A stretch of DNA of 64,000 bases, taken from Citrus sinensis. Lineage: Eukaryota; Streptophyta; Magnoliopsida; Sapindales; Rutaceae. Position numbers and translations under genes: made by a program. The stretch covers positions 2,644,001 to 2,708,000 of the forward strand of contig NC_068556.1 of NCBI RefSeq assembly GCF_022201045.2. The letters run 5' to 3'. Positions 10,629 through 22,667 of the stretch are shown here, piece after piece; the first letter of the stretch is position 1, and each line of letters begins with the position of its first letter. The notes under the pieces are model-generated. The model had not been told where the DNA came from, ran no database searches, and saw only the letters and a list, made by a program, of their open reading frames with translations.

Positions 10629-13600
10629 ATGAGAAAAATGGGGAACAAAATAAAGGAAGACGAAAGAATTGAGGGGATCATACGCGGTCTTTTGAAGCTT
10701 CCTGAGAATCGGAGATGTATCAACTGCAACTGTTTGGTATGCCTTTTGCAGTATTCTAATAATTTTAGTTTGAATGCTTAAGATATTAAATAATCCATTA
10801 TATTGCTTCCTATTTTCTTGATTGACTTACATGATCCTAGATCTAATGTATGTTTCTTATTGGCAGGGACCTCAATATGTTTGCACAACGTTCTTGACTT
10901 TTGTTTGCACAAACTGCAGTGGAGTACAGTAAGTGTTGATACAAATTCTGAAATTCTTAATTCCGTCTGCATACTGTGAATAGCCTCTGTTTTAAATTCC
11001 AACTTTTCCCAGTTTCAGCACGACATTTTAAAGACATTCTACATGATTCTTATAGGAGGGTTTCTAAGTAGTTATTAATTTGAAAAAAGTAAACATTTAT
11101 GTTGACTTATATTTTGTTCTAAAATATTCCAGTCGTGAATTCACACATCGAGTAAAGTCAATATCAATGGCTAAATTTTCTGCAGAAGAAGTTAGTGCTC
11201 TTCAAGCGGCAGGAAATGAGGTTTGGTGGTTACCTAATACAAATTAATCCACTCATTGTTCTTTTCTATAACCTTGATGATTTTCTATGTTTTTCCTTTT
11301 TTAAAGTCTAACTAGAATTTTTATTTTATAGAGAGCAAGGCAAATTTATTTAAAGGATTGGGATCCTCAGCGTAATTCTTATCCTGATGGCAGGTATGCA
11401 TAATTCTTATTCTGATGGCAGGTATTGCACATCCCTTTTTTATGTTACTTTGATCTACAGGTGGAATTTCTTTTGATTCACATGTTTTCTTCCAGTAATC
11501 TTAATAGAATCCGGGATTTTATCAAGCATGTCTATGTGGATAGAAGATATGCTGGTGAGAAGACTGACAAATTCCTGAGGCTGAGATTGGTACACTCCCT
11601 ATTATACTTATGATTCATATGCAGTATATCTTAATTTCTTTTATGACTTTTTCATTTTGAAAGACTTGTCAATACTGATGTGCTTACAATAATAAGAAAA
11701 TTCGACTTAATCAGTTGGACCTGATTAATGTTGTGCTTAAGGAATGGTCAAATTTCTTTTTACTTCTACCCTAGTTAATGCAGCCTCCAGTGTTTAAGAC
11801 TCTTTCTGTATTAGGGTGAAAAGGAGGATTCCTGTCAAAGTAACAAGGTTGGTGCTTATATTGGTGAATTTAGAAGTCCACGTTCTGAAAGCAGATATGA
11901 ACAGTCTTCTAGTGGAAGATCACAACATCGTGAAAGAAGCAATGACAGAAATTCGGAATACTACTTTGAGGACAGAAGAAGTCCCAGATACTATATTGAG
12001 GAGAGAAGAAGTCCTGGATATAACCAGGAAAATCCAAGATTTGGAGGCCACAGCCGGAAAACTCCTGCATGCTTTGAGATTGTTGATGACAGGTTTCGAG
12101 ATGATGTATCTGCAAGTCGCAGGCGATCTGACAGCATTAGCTTTACAAATACAGAACACAAATCTAGAAGCATGTCTCCTGAATACCAAAAGAACACAAA
12201 TAACTCCAGGACCTTAGTGGTACGCCCTATTAAAGAAATTTTAGGTGAAAATGCTCCTTCGCTTGAGGTTGGCAAATGTTCAAAAGCAAGTGATGGCAAG
12301 GATGCTGATGATTCTGCTAATAATCAGGTAAGGCAAAATGGTGGATATATGTTTGAAGTTTTGAGAGCGTTCTGTCAATAAGATGCAGTTTGCTTAATAT
12401 CTACTCTTTTAAAGGCCTGTTACCATTATGTCTTTTCTTGCACTTCTAAACAATTATAGTTGTTTTCTTTATTCAACACATTGCAAGTGGAAAAGAAAGA
12501 CTTTTTTTAATTCTTCTTTTCAACTTTGGATTATTTCCTTCTTTTCAGTGTTTTTGCAAGTATGCTGAGTAATGACTGCTTAACGTAACTTTAGGACTAT
12601 GTATAATCTATTTTATAGGTTTCGCTTTCAGCATATACCTTAGAAAAAGTTTCAATTACTTTCCATTCCAGACGTTTGCAGCTTGAATTTTGTTGTGTTC
12701 TGTTGGTTTCAGAGCCTGTCATGCCCTCTTTTTTGATGCTCTTATCCTATTAGTTTTTCCTCTTTCTAGAAGATTGCACCATCTGGTAGCCAGCAATGTG
12801 ACGACGGGAATCCAGTGGAACAAAAAAAGTCGCATTCAGAAAGCTTGGAAAATTCAAGTACAGATCCAGAGCCCACTGACACTGCAGTAGCTGCACAGCA
12901 AACACAGCCAATAACTCCTAGCGATGGTGACAATGAACCTTCAACTGAACAGCCCGTAGAGGAAAAGGCACCAGTGGCCCCACCACCAAATACTTTGGAA
13001 TTTTTATTATTCGAATTGGGAGCTTCCTTCATGCAAAGTACCGATGAAACTCCTCCAAATGTGTCTGGAAGCAACACGCTTGCAGCAGCTGCATCATCTT
13101 CGAACACACAACCAATGGGAGGGAACATGCCTGAAGCTAGTGTTTCACCACCTGCTTCTGTAGAGTTTCCCAGTTGTGCTGAAGCTCCTGTAACTGCTTC
13201 AACTATCAATAACTCAGCCCAACAATCTGGGGTCAGCATTTCCCATGGTGGTACTTCACCTGCTATAACATCGGGGCAGATGTCAGCATCACCGAGTAGT
13301 TTTGCTGCTTCAACAAATGCCTCAACTACTAATCTGTCGGAGCAACCATCTGGAGATAATGTCCCACAGAGTAGTGCTTCACCGGCTCCATCTTCAGGGC
13401 AGATGACAGCGTTACCTAATAGTGTTGGTGACTCTACAACAGAGTCCACTGCCATTGTGCCAGTGTCTTTCTCTGATGAAGGTCCTCCACAGGACAAGCC
13501 TGTTGTTAATGTTGATTCTACAGTCAAATTTCCTGATGTGCAACAGTTAAATGGCTTGCAGCAGCATCAAACTTTGGAATCATCCACTGCTGTAGCTAAG

Positions 13601-16513
13601 AGAAGCGGTTCTGCACAACAGACAACTACACCTATCGGACATACAAATAACCAGGTGAGTGTTGGAGTTAATTTGGAATTCTTCTGCCGGGGAAAAAAAA
13701 AAGACAGAATTGTCAAGAAACAATCAGTTTTCAGCAGATCACAGGGTCTTTATAACTCTTTGAGCTCTCGAGATATAGGATTATGTTCCAAGGATAATAA
13801 TGGTTATAATGGTGGAGTTTTAAAGGAATCTATGCAATGTTCTAGAGGTGTGCAGTAACTGTAATGGCACAGATCTTCTAGGAAGTGTTACGAGTCAGTA
13901 GACATTACCTGTGTAGCAGAAAGGGAAGAAAACACAGAATGAATCATTGCTGGAAAAGTTTATATTTGTTTCAAATATTTCTCCCCTGAGTGTAATTATG
14001 AGTTCTTCTCCCCCTTCTTATGAAAACATGCAATTACCAAATATGGAAGTACCCATTATAGCATTCTAGTGGAAATGTGCACCAGGCAGTTTTTATAGAT
14101 TTAACCCTTTGCTCCTTGTGCATTTCTGCAGCCATGGGCATCATTGCTTGTACCTAACAATCAAGGACCTTGCAGTGCTTCTGCTGAACAATCATCTCTA
14201 GCTCTCTCAAAACCAGCACAAGACACCAGTTCAAGTGTTGGATCCAGGTCTCTTGCAGTGGAACCAAAGGTTACTGGAAGAAAGGAACTACCAGCGGTGA
14301 GTCGCCTTATGTTAACTCCTTCAGGTACCTCATAAATTCTTAATAATGTATATTCGATTCTTTGCAGGACCTTTTTACTGCCAGCTATATGCCGCCACAT
14401 GCACCGATTCCACATTGGCAAACAGGTCATGCTTATGGCACGGGATTCAATACGCAGTACTATCCTACTGCAATGGTGTCTCAGGTATGAGGATGATTAA
14501 GTATTAAAAGTTCTCTGTCTACTCTTGATTAACATACTACTAATAAGGCTGCTTATATCGCGATGGATCTATGTTTACAGCTTGCACCAGCTTATTCCAA
14601 CCCAGCCAAATCAACAAATCCATTTGATATTAGCAGTGATACAACTCCATTGCAAGCGCCGCCGGTATGGATAAAACAGCTGTTGCATAATTTTTTCACT
14701 GATTTATTTCCTTTGCTCTTTGCTTTGCTGAATAATGTGAACTACTCTACAGACTGCAATTTTACAGTCTTACATGCATTTTTTTTTTCATATTATTCTT
14801 CGATTGACTCAACTCCGTATGAAAAAAATGTGGATAAGAAAGTGAATTGATTGAGAACCTCCTACAAAAATAATACATAAAGGTCGTAATTCGTAAAATA
14901 TAACATGAAAACTAAGTTATGAAAAGTCTACTTATAGCAATTGCAGATACAGTTGTTGTTAGAGAGATCTCTTCTGTTCAAGGAGAGTGTGAAGAGACCA
15001 TCCTTAATTGTTTGCTGTATCTTTCACACATTTATATCGTACATCTAAGCATAATCTACTATAAAATGGAAACTAAGTTATCAATAATAGTCTCTTATAG
15101 CAATTCCAGATACTGTTATTATTAGAGAGATCTCTTCTGTAGCAGAAGATTGTGAAGAGATTCATCCTTAATTGTTTGCTGTTATCTTTCAAAAATTTAA
15201 ACCTTACATCTAACCATAATCTACTAGTATTTGTTTGGATTGTCAATAAGCATAGTCCATTTGTTGGTTGGTTTTACTCTTTGGGACATGTGGCTAGCCA
15301 GGTTAACTTTTGCTGTCTGTGTCTGTCATATATTTATTCATGCTGACCAATAATGCTTATAAGTTCACAAAACTTTTTTGGCCGTATATTTATTTTAATA
15401 TATAAAGTTCACTCTGCCTACTTTCCCCAAGTTATCATTGACTAGTATTCATAACTAAGTAATGCATGCAACAATAGAGGCTTTTATTTACATACTCTGC
15501 TTCCATGGGGTTCATAGACATGGACAAGCCATGCAGCGAAGGTATGAATAAAGATGATTGTGGATTTATTACATTTGTGCAAGTGTATGTGGATTTGTTC
15601 ATTGTACCATTGTTTGTTTAAGCTAGGAATTCTAGTGAAAACTGATTAAAAAATAATTGTTAACCATTAACATGTTTTATTCATTACATAGTTTCCATCC
15701 ATGGTACCTCTGCAAGGAGCACTCCCAAATGTTAACTCAATGTCAACTTCCAATGCTGCTGCCCATTCTTTGGGGTTGATGACACAGCAATTACCATCTT
15801 ATGCCTTTTCGTCAGACATGGCTTCAAGTAAATTCATTTCACTATCTTCTTAGTTTGTTTGTTTGTTTGTTTTTTTGGTTTTATGACTTATTTGTAACTT
15901 AATTATCTCTGGTGGATTAGTGGGGCAACAAACGCATACAAATATGATGCCTAACAGGTACCATTTTCTTCTTGAACCAATATCTGAGTATTTGAGATCA
16001 CTGTTTATCACATTACACCTTGTCTTAACTAATAATTTTGGACTTGCCATTGTATCAAGAATACATGGTCGTTACACACAGCACTCTACTTTTTCGATAG
16101 CACTCATCTCTATATGTGCTCTTCATAGAAATGGGTTCCCATGCTCTGCTAACATCTCTTATGGATTGCTTCTTCAATCAGTATCCTTCTGTTACGCTTT
16201 TGATACAAAATAAAAACTGTAATAAAAAAAATAATCATTTGAGTTGCATGAGCTCGTAATGCAATTATGCAAAGACTGTAGTGCATGAACTTTGTTCCCA
16301 CTGTAGGTAGTAGTTTTTGCCATGGATTAGATCAAAAATATTTAACTCCACTTTTTCTTGAATATATATCCTTGCAGATTACAGGGAATTGATAGTTTTG
16401 GTGGCAGTAGAGCTGTATACGGCTCCTCAAACACACCACAGCAACCAACTGGTGGATACCCAGTACCTGCTGCCACTAATTCATTTTCAATGGGAGGAAA
16501 CCCGTTTGGGTAG
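10629..16513 (+). CDS. AGD14: ArfGAP-domain protein, AGD14-like (828 aa, 13 coding exons)
   Basis: Exons: 10629-10736, 10867-10928, 11133-11220, 11332-11393, 11496-11589, 11815-12327, 12770-13654, 14132-14296, 14368-14484, 14581-14664, 15692-15827, 15921-15957, 16378-16513; all phases agree. The ArfGAP zinc finger is complete: C30-x2-C33-x16-C50-x2-C53, followed by the catalytic arginine in GVHR (residue 58). The domain covers about residues 10-130 and should stimulate GTP hydrolysis on ARF GTPases at Golgi or endosomal membranes. After it comes an Arg/Ser-rich segment (RSPRSE, RRSP), then a long Ser/Thr/Pro/Gln-rich disordered region. Two NPF motifs near the end (TNPFD in exon 10 and GNPFG as the last five residues) are typical ligands of EH domains. 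A second ATG at 10638 (MGNKIKEDER) matches the usual family start better than the first at 10629, so the true start may be nine bases downstream. Confidence 0.92.
11373..11428 (+). repeat. 28-bp tandem duplication spanning a splice donor
   Basis: The end of ArfGAP exon 4 and the first bases of the intron (11373-11400) are repeated at 11401-11428 with one substitution and a one-base insertion near the end. Both copies contain GGCAG|GTAT, so there are two donor candidates, at 11394 and 11422. Only use of the first keeps the frame with exon 5. Confidence 0.9.
14903..15226 (+). repeat. Tandem duplication of about 161 bp in an AGD14-like intron
   Basis: Two diverged direct copies lie in the 1-kb intron 14665-15691. 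The phrase AACTAAGTTAT recurs at 14910 and 15071, and AGAGAGATCTCTTCTGT and CATCCTTAATTGTTTGCTG occur in both. Several indels separate the copies, so this is older than the 763-bp duplication at 37 kb. Confidence 0.8.
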
Positions 16514-17172
16514 AAAAAGGAAAAATAAATTACTTTCACAATAGATAGCTATATATTGCTTTGGTCTCCCTGCATGTTTTGGGGAAGACTTGCTTCGTTC
16601 TGGTAGGTGACCAAATGGAATAAGCTATCCAAATGTTTGGGTGTCTCTGTCTAGCCAAAATGAATTAATCCTTTCATTGGTAGAAGTACAAAGTAACGCT
16701 CCGTCAAGATCCTAGGTATTGTTCATGAACTTATAGTTACTGCCACAAACGTTTATTTGCATTGTTGAACTAATAGTAGTACACCACTTGTTGTCTATTA
16801 GGACTGCAAGACATTGTATTTATTGATCAAAGAGACAAGTGTATGTATATGTAAATTCTCATACGGCTAGTATTTGGTTAGTTTGTACCATAGCTGCAAT
16901 ACCATTTCTTTTTCTTCTTTTTGGCAATGGGATTCAAAGCCTCTTTTCACCTTATGTTTACTGCAATTTGATTGTGATGAATAACAATAAAAGGATGGCT
17001 ATTAAAAAGCTTAAGACTGCTTGTTAAATATACAATATATGGGAACAAAACATAAAAAAGGAAACAAGAAACAGTTTCTGTACTTGGATCGTTTATTCAT
17101 GATATACAATATCCCTGAGTTTCTTTGGGTTTCCAGGTGACCATATGGAAGAACAAGATTGATGATCTTCAG
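16514..17172. other. Convergent 3' regions of the AGD14-like and MOT1-like genes
   Basis: The two genes point at each other, so this segment holds both 3' UTRs and polyadenylation signals (several AATAAA-like words, for example near 16986 on the plus strand). No further gene is visible. Confidence 0.5.
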
Positions 17173-18534
17173 TTAGAATTTTCTGATCTTAAGAAGCACA
17201 TGAACAACAATACCACACACAAAGCCAAGTGCTGCACTTGATCCCACAAGTGAAACTGATGTGCATACAAGCATCACAAAGAATTCCTCCTTTGAGTTCA
17301 TATCCCTTGAAGCCATAGCTAGCTCTATCCCGGCAAACAAGAGTAGAACTCCTAAAACCCCAACTGGAAATTGATCCAAAACCATCACCAAAGAACTTCC
17401 TAGAACCAAACCCAAGACCATCTTGACTGCACCGAGCAGAGCCACACAGCCACCACTTCTTCCTCCAAACTTGTACTGCCCGGCTAACCCACCGGCTCCA
17501 TGGCAACAAGGCATAGCTCCAAACCAGCAACCTACCAAGTTCATTAGCCCTACAGTCACTGAAACTGAAGTGGCTGAAAAGTGCTTCCCTGGAAAAAGAT
17601 CAGCTGACAATTTGCAGACAGCAATCACAGAGTTCAATACTGATAAAGGAAGTTGAGGGATAGTGCCCTTTATGAAGCCTTCTTTCCAAGCATGCTTAGT
17701 TATTTTCAAAACCTCAATACTAGATGGTCCAAAGTTAATATCTTTGACCACATTAGGCCTTCTCACAAACGCCAGAATCACACCCAACAAAAAAACAATA
17801 AAAGCTGAAGGAAGTGAAGCTACAATTCTCCTCAACCTGCTCCTCTTTGGCCTCTCTTCTTCATGATCATTAGCTTCTCTTTCAGCACTTTCCTCACCTG
17901 CCCCGTTAACAATGATTATAAAACAAGCACATACAATAGCCAAAACAAGTCCATCAAGCCCCAACCAATGCCTATTCCCTTTAACTTTAGACTTGGCAAA
18001 ATCCTGAACGTTTCTAATGTACTTAACAGCACTCATTGCAAATGACAGCCCTTGTGAGAGCTGAATCCCCCTAACAACAGGCAAAGGAATAAGCTTGTAA
18101 GCCAGGTGCATCAAGCCTGTGACACCCAAAACAAACAGAATCCCCCCAGTGCAAATCCCTGCTGCCATAATTTCTGGGATGCCAAAATCAGACCCATTTG
18201 ATATTGCCACGGCCGCAATTGACTTCATGGGCTGGACTGGCATCGGGACCCCATATATTGCACCAGTGACAATGTTATAAATGCCAGTGAATATCAATGT
18301 TGTCCCTAAATCAAGGTCCTTGGCTAGTGTCAAGGCCAAAACTATAGGAATGTATGTGCCCAAGTCCCCCATTGCGCCATTTATTTCAGCCCATTTTGAT
18401 TGGAAAACAAGATTCTTTTTCACTTTGTGGATGATTTTTGCTGGAGAGTTTGATGATGTGGGTGAGTTATTTGTGGTTTCAGGTGAGTGTTGAGAGGTTT
18501 GGTAATGTGGAATATGGTGGTTTTGGGACTCCAT
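17173..18534 (-). CDS. MOT1: Molybdate transporter, MOT1/MOT2 family (453 aa, intronless)
   Basis: Single uninterrupted frame from the ATG at 18534. The protein belongs to the sulfate-transporter-like MOT1 family, which moves molybdate across membranes to supply molybdenum cofactor synthesis. Both family signatures are present: PMPVQPMKSIAAVAI at residues 97-111 and GAMPCCHGAGGLAGQYKFG at about 339-357. Hydropathy by eye suggests about ten membrane spans, with a charged cytosolic loop near residues 215-235 (ESAEREANDHEEERPKR). The first 45 residues are Ser/Pro/His/Asn-rich and poorly conserved. Length fits the Arabidopsis family (about 455-465 aa). The sequence alone does not decide between the MOT1 type (reported in mitochondria or other membranes) and the vacuolar MOT2 type. 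No lesion was seen. Confidence 0.93.
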   Translation of the reverse strand: MESQNHHIPHYQTSQHSPETTNNSPTSSNSPAKIIHKVKKNLVFQSKWAEINGAMGDLGTYIPIVLALTLAKDLDLGTTLIFTGIYNIVTGAIYGVPMPVQPMKSIAAVAISNGSDFGIPEIMAAGICTGGILFVLGVTGLMHLAYKLIPLPVVRGIQLSQGLSFAMSAVKYIRNVQDFAKSKVKGNRHWLGLDGLVLAIVCACFIIIVNGAGEESAEREANDHEEERPKRSRLRRIVASLPSAFIVFLLGVILAFVRRPNVVKDINFGPSSIEVLKITKHAWKEGFIKGTIPQLPLSVLNSVIAVCKLSADLFPGKHFSATSVSVTVGLMNLVGCWFGAMPCCHGAGGLAGQYKFGGRSGGCVALLGAVKMVLGLVLGSSLVMVLDQFPVGVLGVLLLFAGIELAMASRDMNSKEEFFVMLVCTSVSLVGSSAALGFVCGIVVHVLLKIRKF

Positions 18535-18585
18535 GGGAGTTTGTTTACGAGTACACAGAATGTAAAAGAATGTGGTTCCTCATTA

Positions 18586-18593
18586 TATTTATA
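18586..18593 (-). promoter_or_regulatory. TATA box candidate of the MOT1-like gene
   Basis: On the minus strand this reads TATAAATA, 52 bases upstream of the ATG at 18534. Transcription starting about 30 bases downstream would leave a leader of only about 20 bases, which is short but possible. Confidence 0.5.
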
Positions 18594-19353
18594 TTTGTAA
18601 AGGTTGAAATATTTCTGTAGTGGAAATGGGAATATGAGAGGTCGAATTTGAAGGCGAATATGCGCCGCTAGTTGAGGCCAAGGCATCTGACTTTGAGGGA
18701 TCTATTAAATTACCTGCGGTTGACATACGCGGAAAACAGATTAGGATCAAAGAGGTCCCAATTAAATCTTAATCATAAAATCTGTGATAAAGTAAAGTAT
18801 TTTATGAATCCTTAATAAAATAACCTTTTTTATACGTGTTGCATATACAAAAATACGGACATTATAAGTAAAAAAAAAAATTATCGGGGCCTCCTACCCT
18901 AGCTTTGGTATAGTGTAACTTAAATATTTGGATTTTGGACGCATTATGGTTAAACTCAAATCTACTGCAAAATTTCAAAAAAAAAAATTCCAATAATACT
19001 CACAAAGAAACTCAAAAATTTTCAAAGGAAGTAATTTATTATTGAAGGAGTGAATGGTTTCTAATAAAATAATTGAAATAATCTTTAAAAATGTGTTTGG
19101 CACGCACTATTTACATTACATAAGAGTCATATGTCTAATAAGGATTATCACAAAAAAAGAAAATAATATGGTTATTGGTTAATTAAGAAACAGAAAAACA
19201 TAAATTTTAATATATTACATGATAAAATATATTGTATAGGAATTTGTATTTTTCTTACTTTTTTTTAGTTTATCCCTAACTTTATCTATCAACCATCTGA
19301 TCTTTCAAATTTTATTAAAAATACACCAATACTTTTCTTTTTTCAGCAGCTAT

Positions 19354-19468
19354 CCATCAGAAATTAATAAAGTATATCATTGCTCCACTAACGTCATAAC
19401 TCTAGGAGAGGATTTTATAAAATATAGACACAGCCCATCAGAAATTTATAAAGCATATCATTACTCCG
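19354..19468 (+). repeat. Pair of ~34-bp direct repeats, 81 bp apart
   Basis: CCATCAGAAAT followed by ATAAAG[T/C]ATATCATT[G/A]CTCC occurs at 19354-19387 and again at 19435-19468. This is probably a remnant of a local duplication. Confidence 0.7.
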
Positions 19469-19681
19469 CATTCTTACGGTTTTTTTTTTTTCCGTCATAT
19501 TTCATAAGGCCAATGAATAACCTGAGGAAGGAAGAGTTCAACACATACTTGGCTCTGGCTGCCAAAGCACTTGTTTCTTAAAGGCAAGCACAAAATATAA
19601 AGGGGTGATTGTACACAAATGTGGTCATTGAAGAGCGCATATAGGGCAATTCCTCGACTAAAAATGAGTCTTTATGGAATA

Positions 19682-19684
<3 letters not shown>

Positions 19685-19727
<43 letters not shown>
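19685..19727. repeat. (AT)n microsatellite, about 21 units
   Basis: Uninterrupted AT dinucleotide repeat of 43 bases, likely polymorphic. Confidence 0.98.
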
Positions 19728-19729
<2 letters not shown>

Positions 19730-20931
19730 GCTTAAATATATATCTAGGATGTTTGATACTGTGCTCGAAATAGATATTAGTAAGTTTAAGTGTCTATTAA
19801 TGTTAACTGAAAACTGACTGAAATTAATTCTTAGTGGGTTTATCTTTTTTTTTTCCTTTTGATGGAAAAGCAAATCTAAGATATGCTTATTTTAAAGAAG
19901 AAAAATTTGGCAATGGTGTTTCCATCGTGGAGATTATGATGCTTGAATACAGATCTAATGAATTTACATAAGGATTGAGAACAATTAAGGATCATTATTC
20001 TACTTAAAATGACATTTTTTTGTCTGTTAAAGGTAAATGATAATTTTATCATTCTAAATTCAGTAAATTTCTAATGGGGTTACAATAGCAATGGAGTAAT
20101 GATACATGTTGTAAACTTCCGGAAGATTATTGCTAAAAGAAAAATGTTACTCCATTATATGAAACTATATTTTTTTGGTTAATGCAATTCCATATTTAGT
20201 AAATCGGTGCATTATTTAATACAAAAATGACTTCATTTAACAAACCTAGAGGAGATATTTTATCATGAGTCGATGACCTATTTGATTTAGTTGTCTGTTA
20301 AATTTCTAGATTAGAGATTTGGAATCTGGAATCGGATTCTTTGATAGTATTTTATGTCACATTTTGTGTGTGGGAATAGGGGTCCACAATAATTTGGGAT
20401 TAAAGAACATGAGTCTAATTCCCAAGGACAGTTGGGCATCAGACTCTAACTCTTATTCTTGGGAGTTGGGACTGACTAAAGTATCCCCATTTAATTTTCA
20501 ACATACCAAAATTACCTTCATTTAAGGTCTAGTGGTAAGTGAGAGTAGCAGTTCGAGTCTTTTCTTACTCACGAAATGTAAATAGAGTATAAATTATTTG
20601 AATATTAATGAGGGTGAAAATATAAATAATATTTCACAATGTTTAATGTAAACAAGTCTCGATAGTCGTTTAATTGTACATACCAGTGTCAAAAAAATAC
20701 AAAAATATTAATAGAACAAAATTGTAATCCCTAACTCTCTCATCTGCAAACCGAACACCTCCAAGCCTCCAACAAAAGCCAATAATTGACAGTTGGGTAG
20801 TAGCATCAACATTGAGCAATAGCTCATTGTCATCAAAGGAAGCAAAATCGCCACAATGACATCGTCAAAGGTAGCAACAACATCGTTGAAGAATCAAGCC
20901 GCTATCATGATCACCCTCTCCAATCGCCTCC

Positions 20932-21490
20932 GATGATGATGATTATTATTGTTGATGAGATTGTTGATAGTGATGATGATTGATGGTGATAATGATTAAT
21001 GCCGGCGAAAATTAATGAATATTATTGTGTTACAGGCAAGCTACTTTTATTCTGCTTGTCTCTTCTTATCTTGCCCTTGCACTTAGAAACATTAACAGTT
21101 GGCTAATTTGAGGAAGCCAATCCCTTCAATATGTAACACCGGTGTTTCTTTGATATAATGATTGATGCCTTCATTATTCAACCATGGCTTATTTATACAA
21201 GCCAAACAAAGCAAAACAGTAACAGGAATGAGACAAAATAATCCCTACCAATCAGGAATTGGATACTTGACAAAGTAAGTTGATAATATCTCAACTAACT
21301 CAGACTTATTAAACTATACTACTACTTTAGACTTGTTCAATTGGACCAAACATGACCAATAACTTAATAAGCATATCATATTGATTGCGAGATTGTTGAT
21401 AATGATTATTATTGATGGTGAGATTGTTGATAGTGATGATGAAGAAGAAGAAACTGATTTCGATGAGGATGGTGATGATGAAGAAGAAAC
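20932..21490 (+). repeat. Two related GAT/TTG-rich trinucleotide tracts flanking about 390 bp of other sequence
   Basis: A tract at about 20932-21000 and another at about 21385-21490 share GATTATTATTG and GAGATTGTTGATAGTGATGA. The sequence between them is not repetitive. The arrangement suggests either a duplication of the tract or an insertion into one tract; no terminal repeats were found for the insert. Confidence 0.6.
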
Positions 21491-22273
21491 AGATGAAATG
21501 GCTAAGTGATTCGGGAAGAAGAAGCTAATTGATCCAAAAAGAAGAAAAACTTATTATTGTTGTTGATGTTGTTGTTGTTACTAATAATTAAAAATAACAA
21601 CATTTTTTTAATAATAATATTAACAACTCTAAAAAAAGAAAAAAAATCATAATAGCAATTATTATAATAAAGAATAACAATAATGTCAATAATTAAGTAA
21701 GGATATTTTACTAATTTGAAACTATTAATTTTAATTACAAGTTAAAAAAAAATATTAATTAGAATACAATTCATTCTGATTTCGTTTACTTCAACTCAAG
21801 TTAATAATTTATTTTAATTTTTATTTCTCATTTTAATTCTATTTCATTTCAATTCTATCCTGTTCCGCTGCAGTTGGCTTAGCCAAGGGAAGGAGACCTA
21901 GCTGGGTACCCGCGGGGTTGTATTGAGAAAACATAAAAATTCAAACCCAAATAATATTTACCTAAAGATAGAAAGTGCTTTGGAACAGGGGACTTCTGAC
22001 TTCGTAAGCATTGTTGAGAAGATAAATCTTAAAATATTATCCAATTTTGGAATTAAACAGAAAAAAACTTTGAATTGATAAATTTTCTACGCTCATAAGT
22101 AACTTCCTCAGGTGGTGACTGATATAATCTGACAGTTGCATGTGGGGAAACCCTAGAACTTAAAAAAAAAATCATAAGGGAATCTTATTAGCAATAAATA
22201 TGGCCTTAAATAGCCAGTTGACCAATATAATTTATCAAAGACAACAAGTCTAAAAACAACCATATATACTATA

Positions 22274-22460
22274 GATTAATGATATAGTCACAAATTCTTT
22301 TATAAATTTATTTTGTATAAACTGATGTGGCATTAATTCATTGATTGAATTAAATATCTATTGGCTCACATAATTTATTTTTATTATTTTATATTTTCAT
22401 TCAACCAATGAATTAATGTCATATCAATTTGTGCAAGAATTTATGATTGTATCATCACTC
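22274..22460. mobile_element. 187-bp Mutator-type MITE with 10-bp target duplication
   Basis: The ends form long imperfect inverted repeats: the left end starts GATTAATGATATAGTCACAA and the reverse complement of the right end starts GAGTGATGATACAATCATAA. The similarity continues inward for about 75 bases through AATTAATG and CATTGATTGAA. The identical 10-mer ATATACTATA flanks both sides (22264-22273 and 22461-22470). A 9-10 bp target duplication is the hallmark of Mutator-like elements. No coding capacity. Confidence 0.88.
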
Positions 22461-22667
22461 ATATACTATAATGGGTAATTCAAAAGCATTGGTATAATTC
22501 ATTGAATTTTCATGACCATATGTTATCATTTATTAAAATTTGAAAGTCTAAACACACTTCGACCATTCACAAAAATAACAATTTATACATACAGGTTTAT
22601 GTAATAATACAAGTACTGAATTCAACGATTAATTCTCAGATAGAAAATGATTTCCCATTTTATAAAA

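Larger units (their letters stand above)
18601..22263. other. AT-rich intergenic region, no gene recognised
   Basis: No coding exon with recognisable homology was found on either strand. The segment holds the AT microsatellite, a pair of short direct repeats near 19.4 kb, and trinucleotide-rich tracts near 21 kb, each listed separately. A tRNA-like phrase near 20530-20560 is discussed among the rejected items. Confidence 0.5.

Noticed and set aside
11816-12217. Alternative frame within ArfGAP exon 6
   Set aside because: The frame starting at 11815 joins in phase with exons on both sides and gives the Arg/Ser-rich family sequence.
20524-20700. SINE-like segment with TAGTGGTAAGTG and AGTTCGAGTC phrases resembling Pol III boxes
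   Set aside because: The two boxes are only about 15 bases apart, no target duplication or 3' tail was found, and a tRNA cannot be folded from it.
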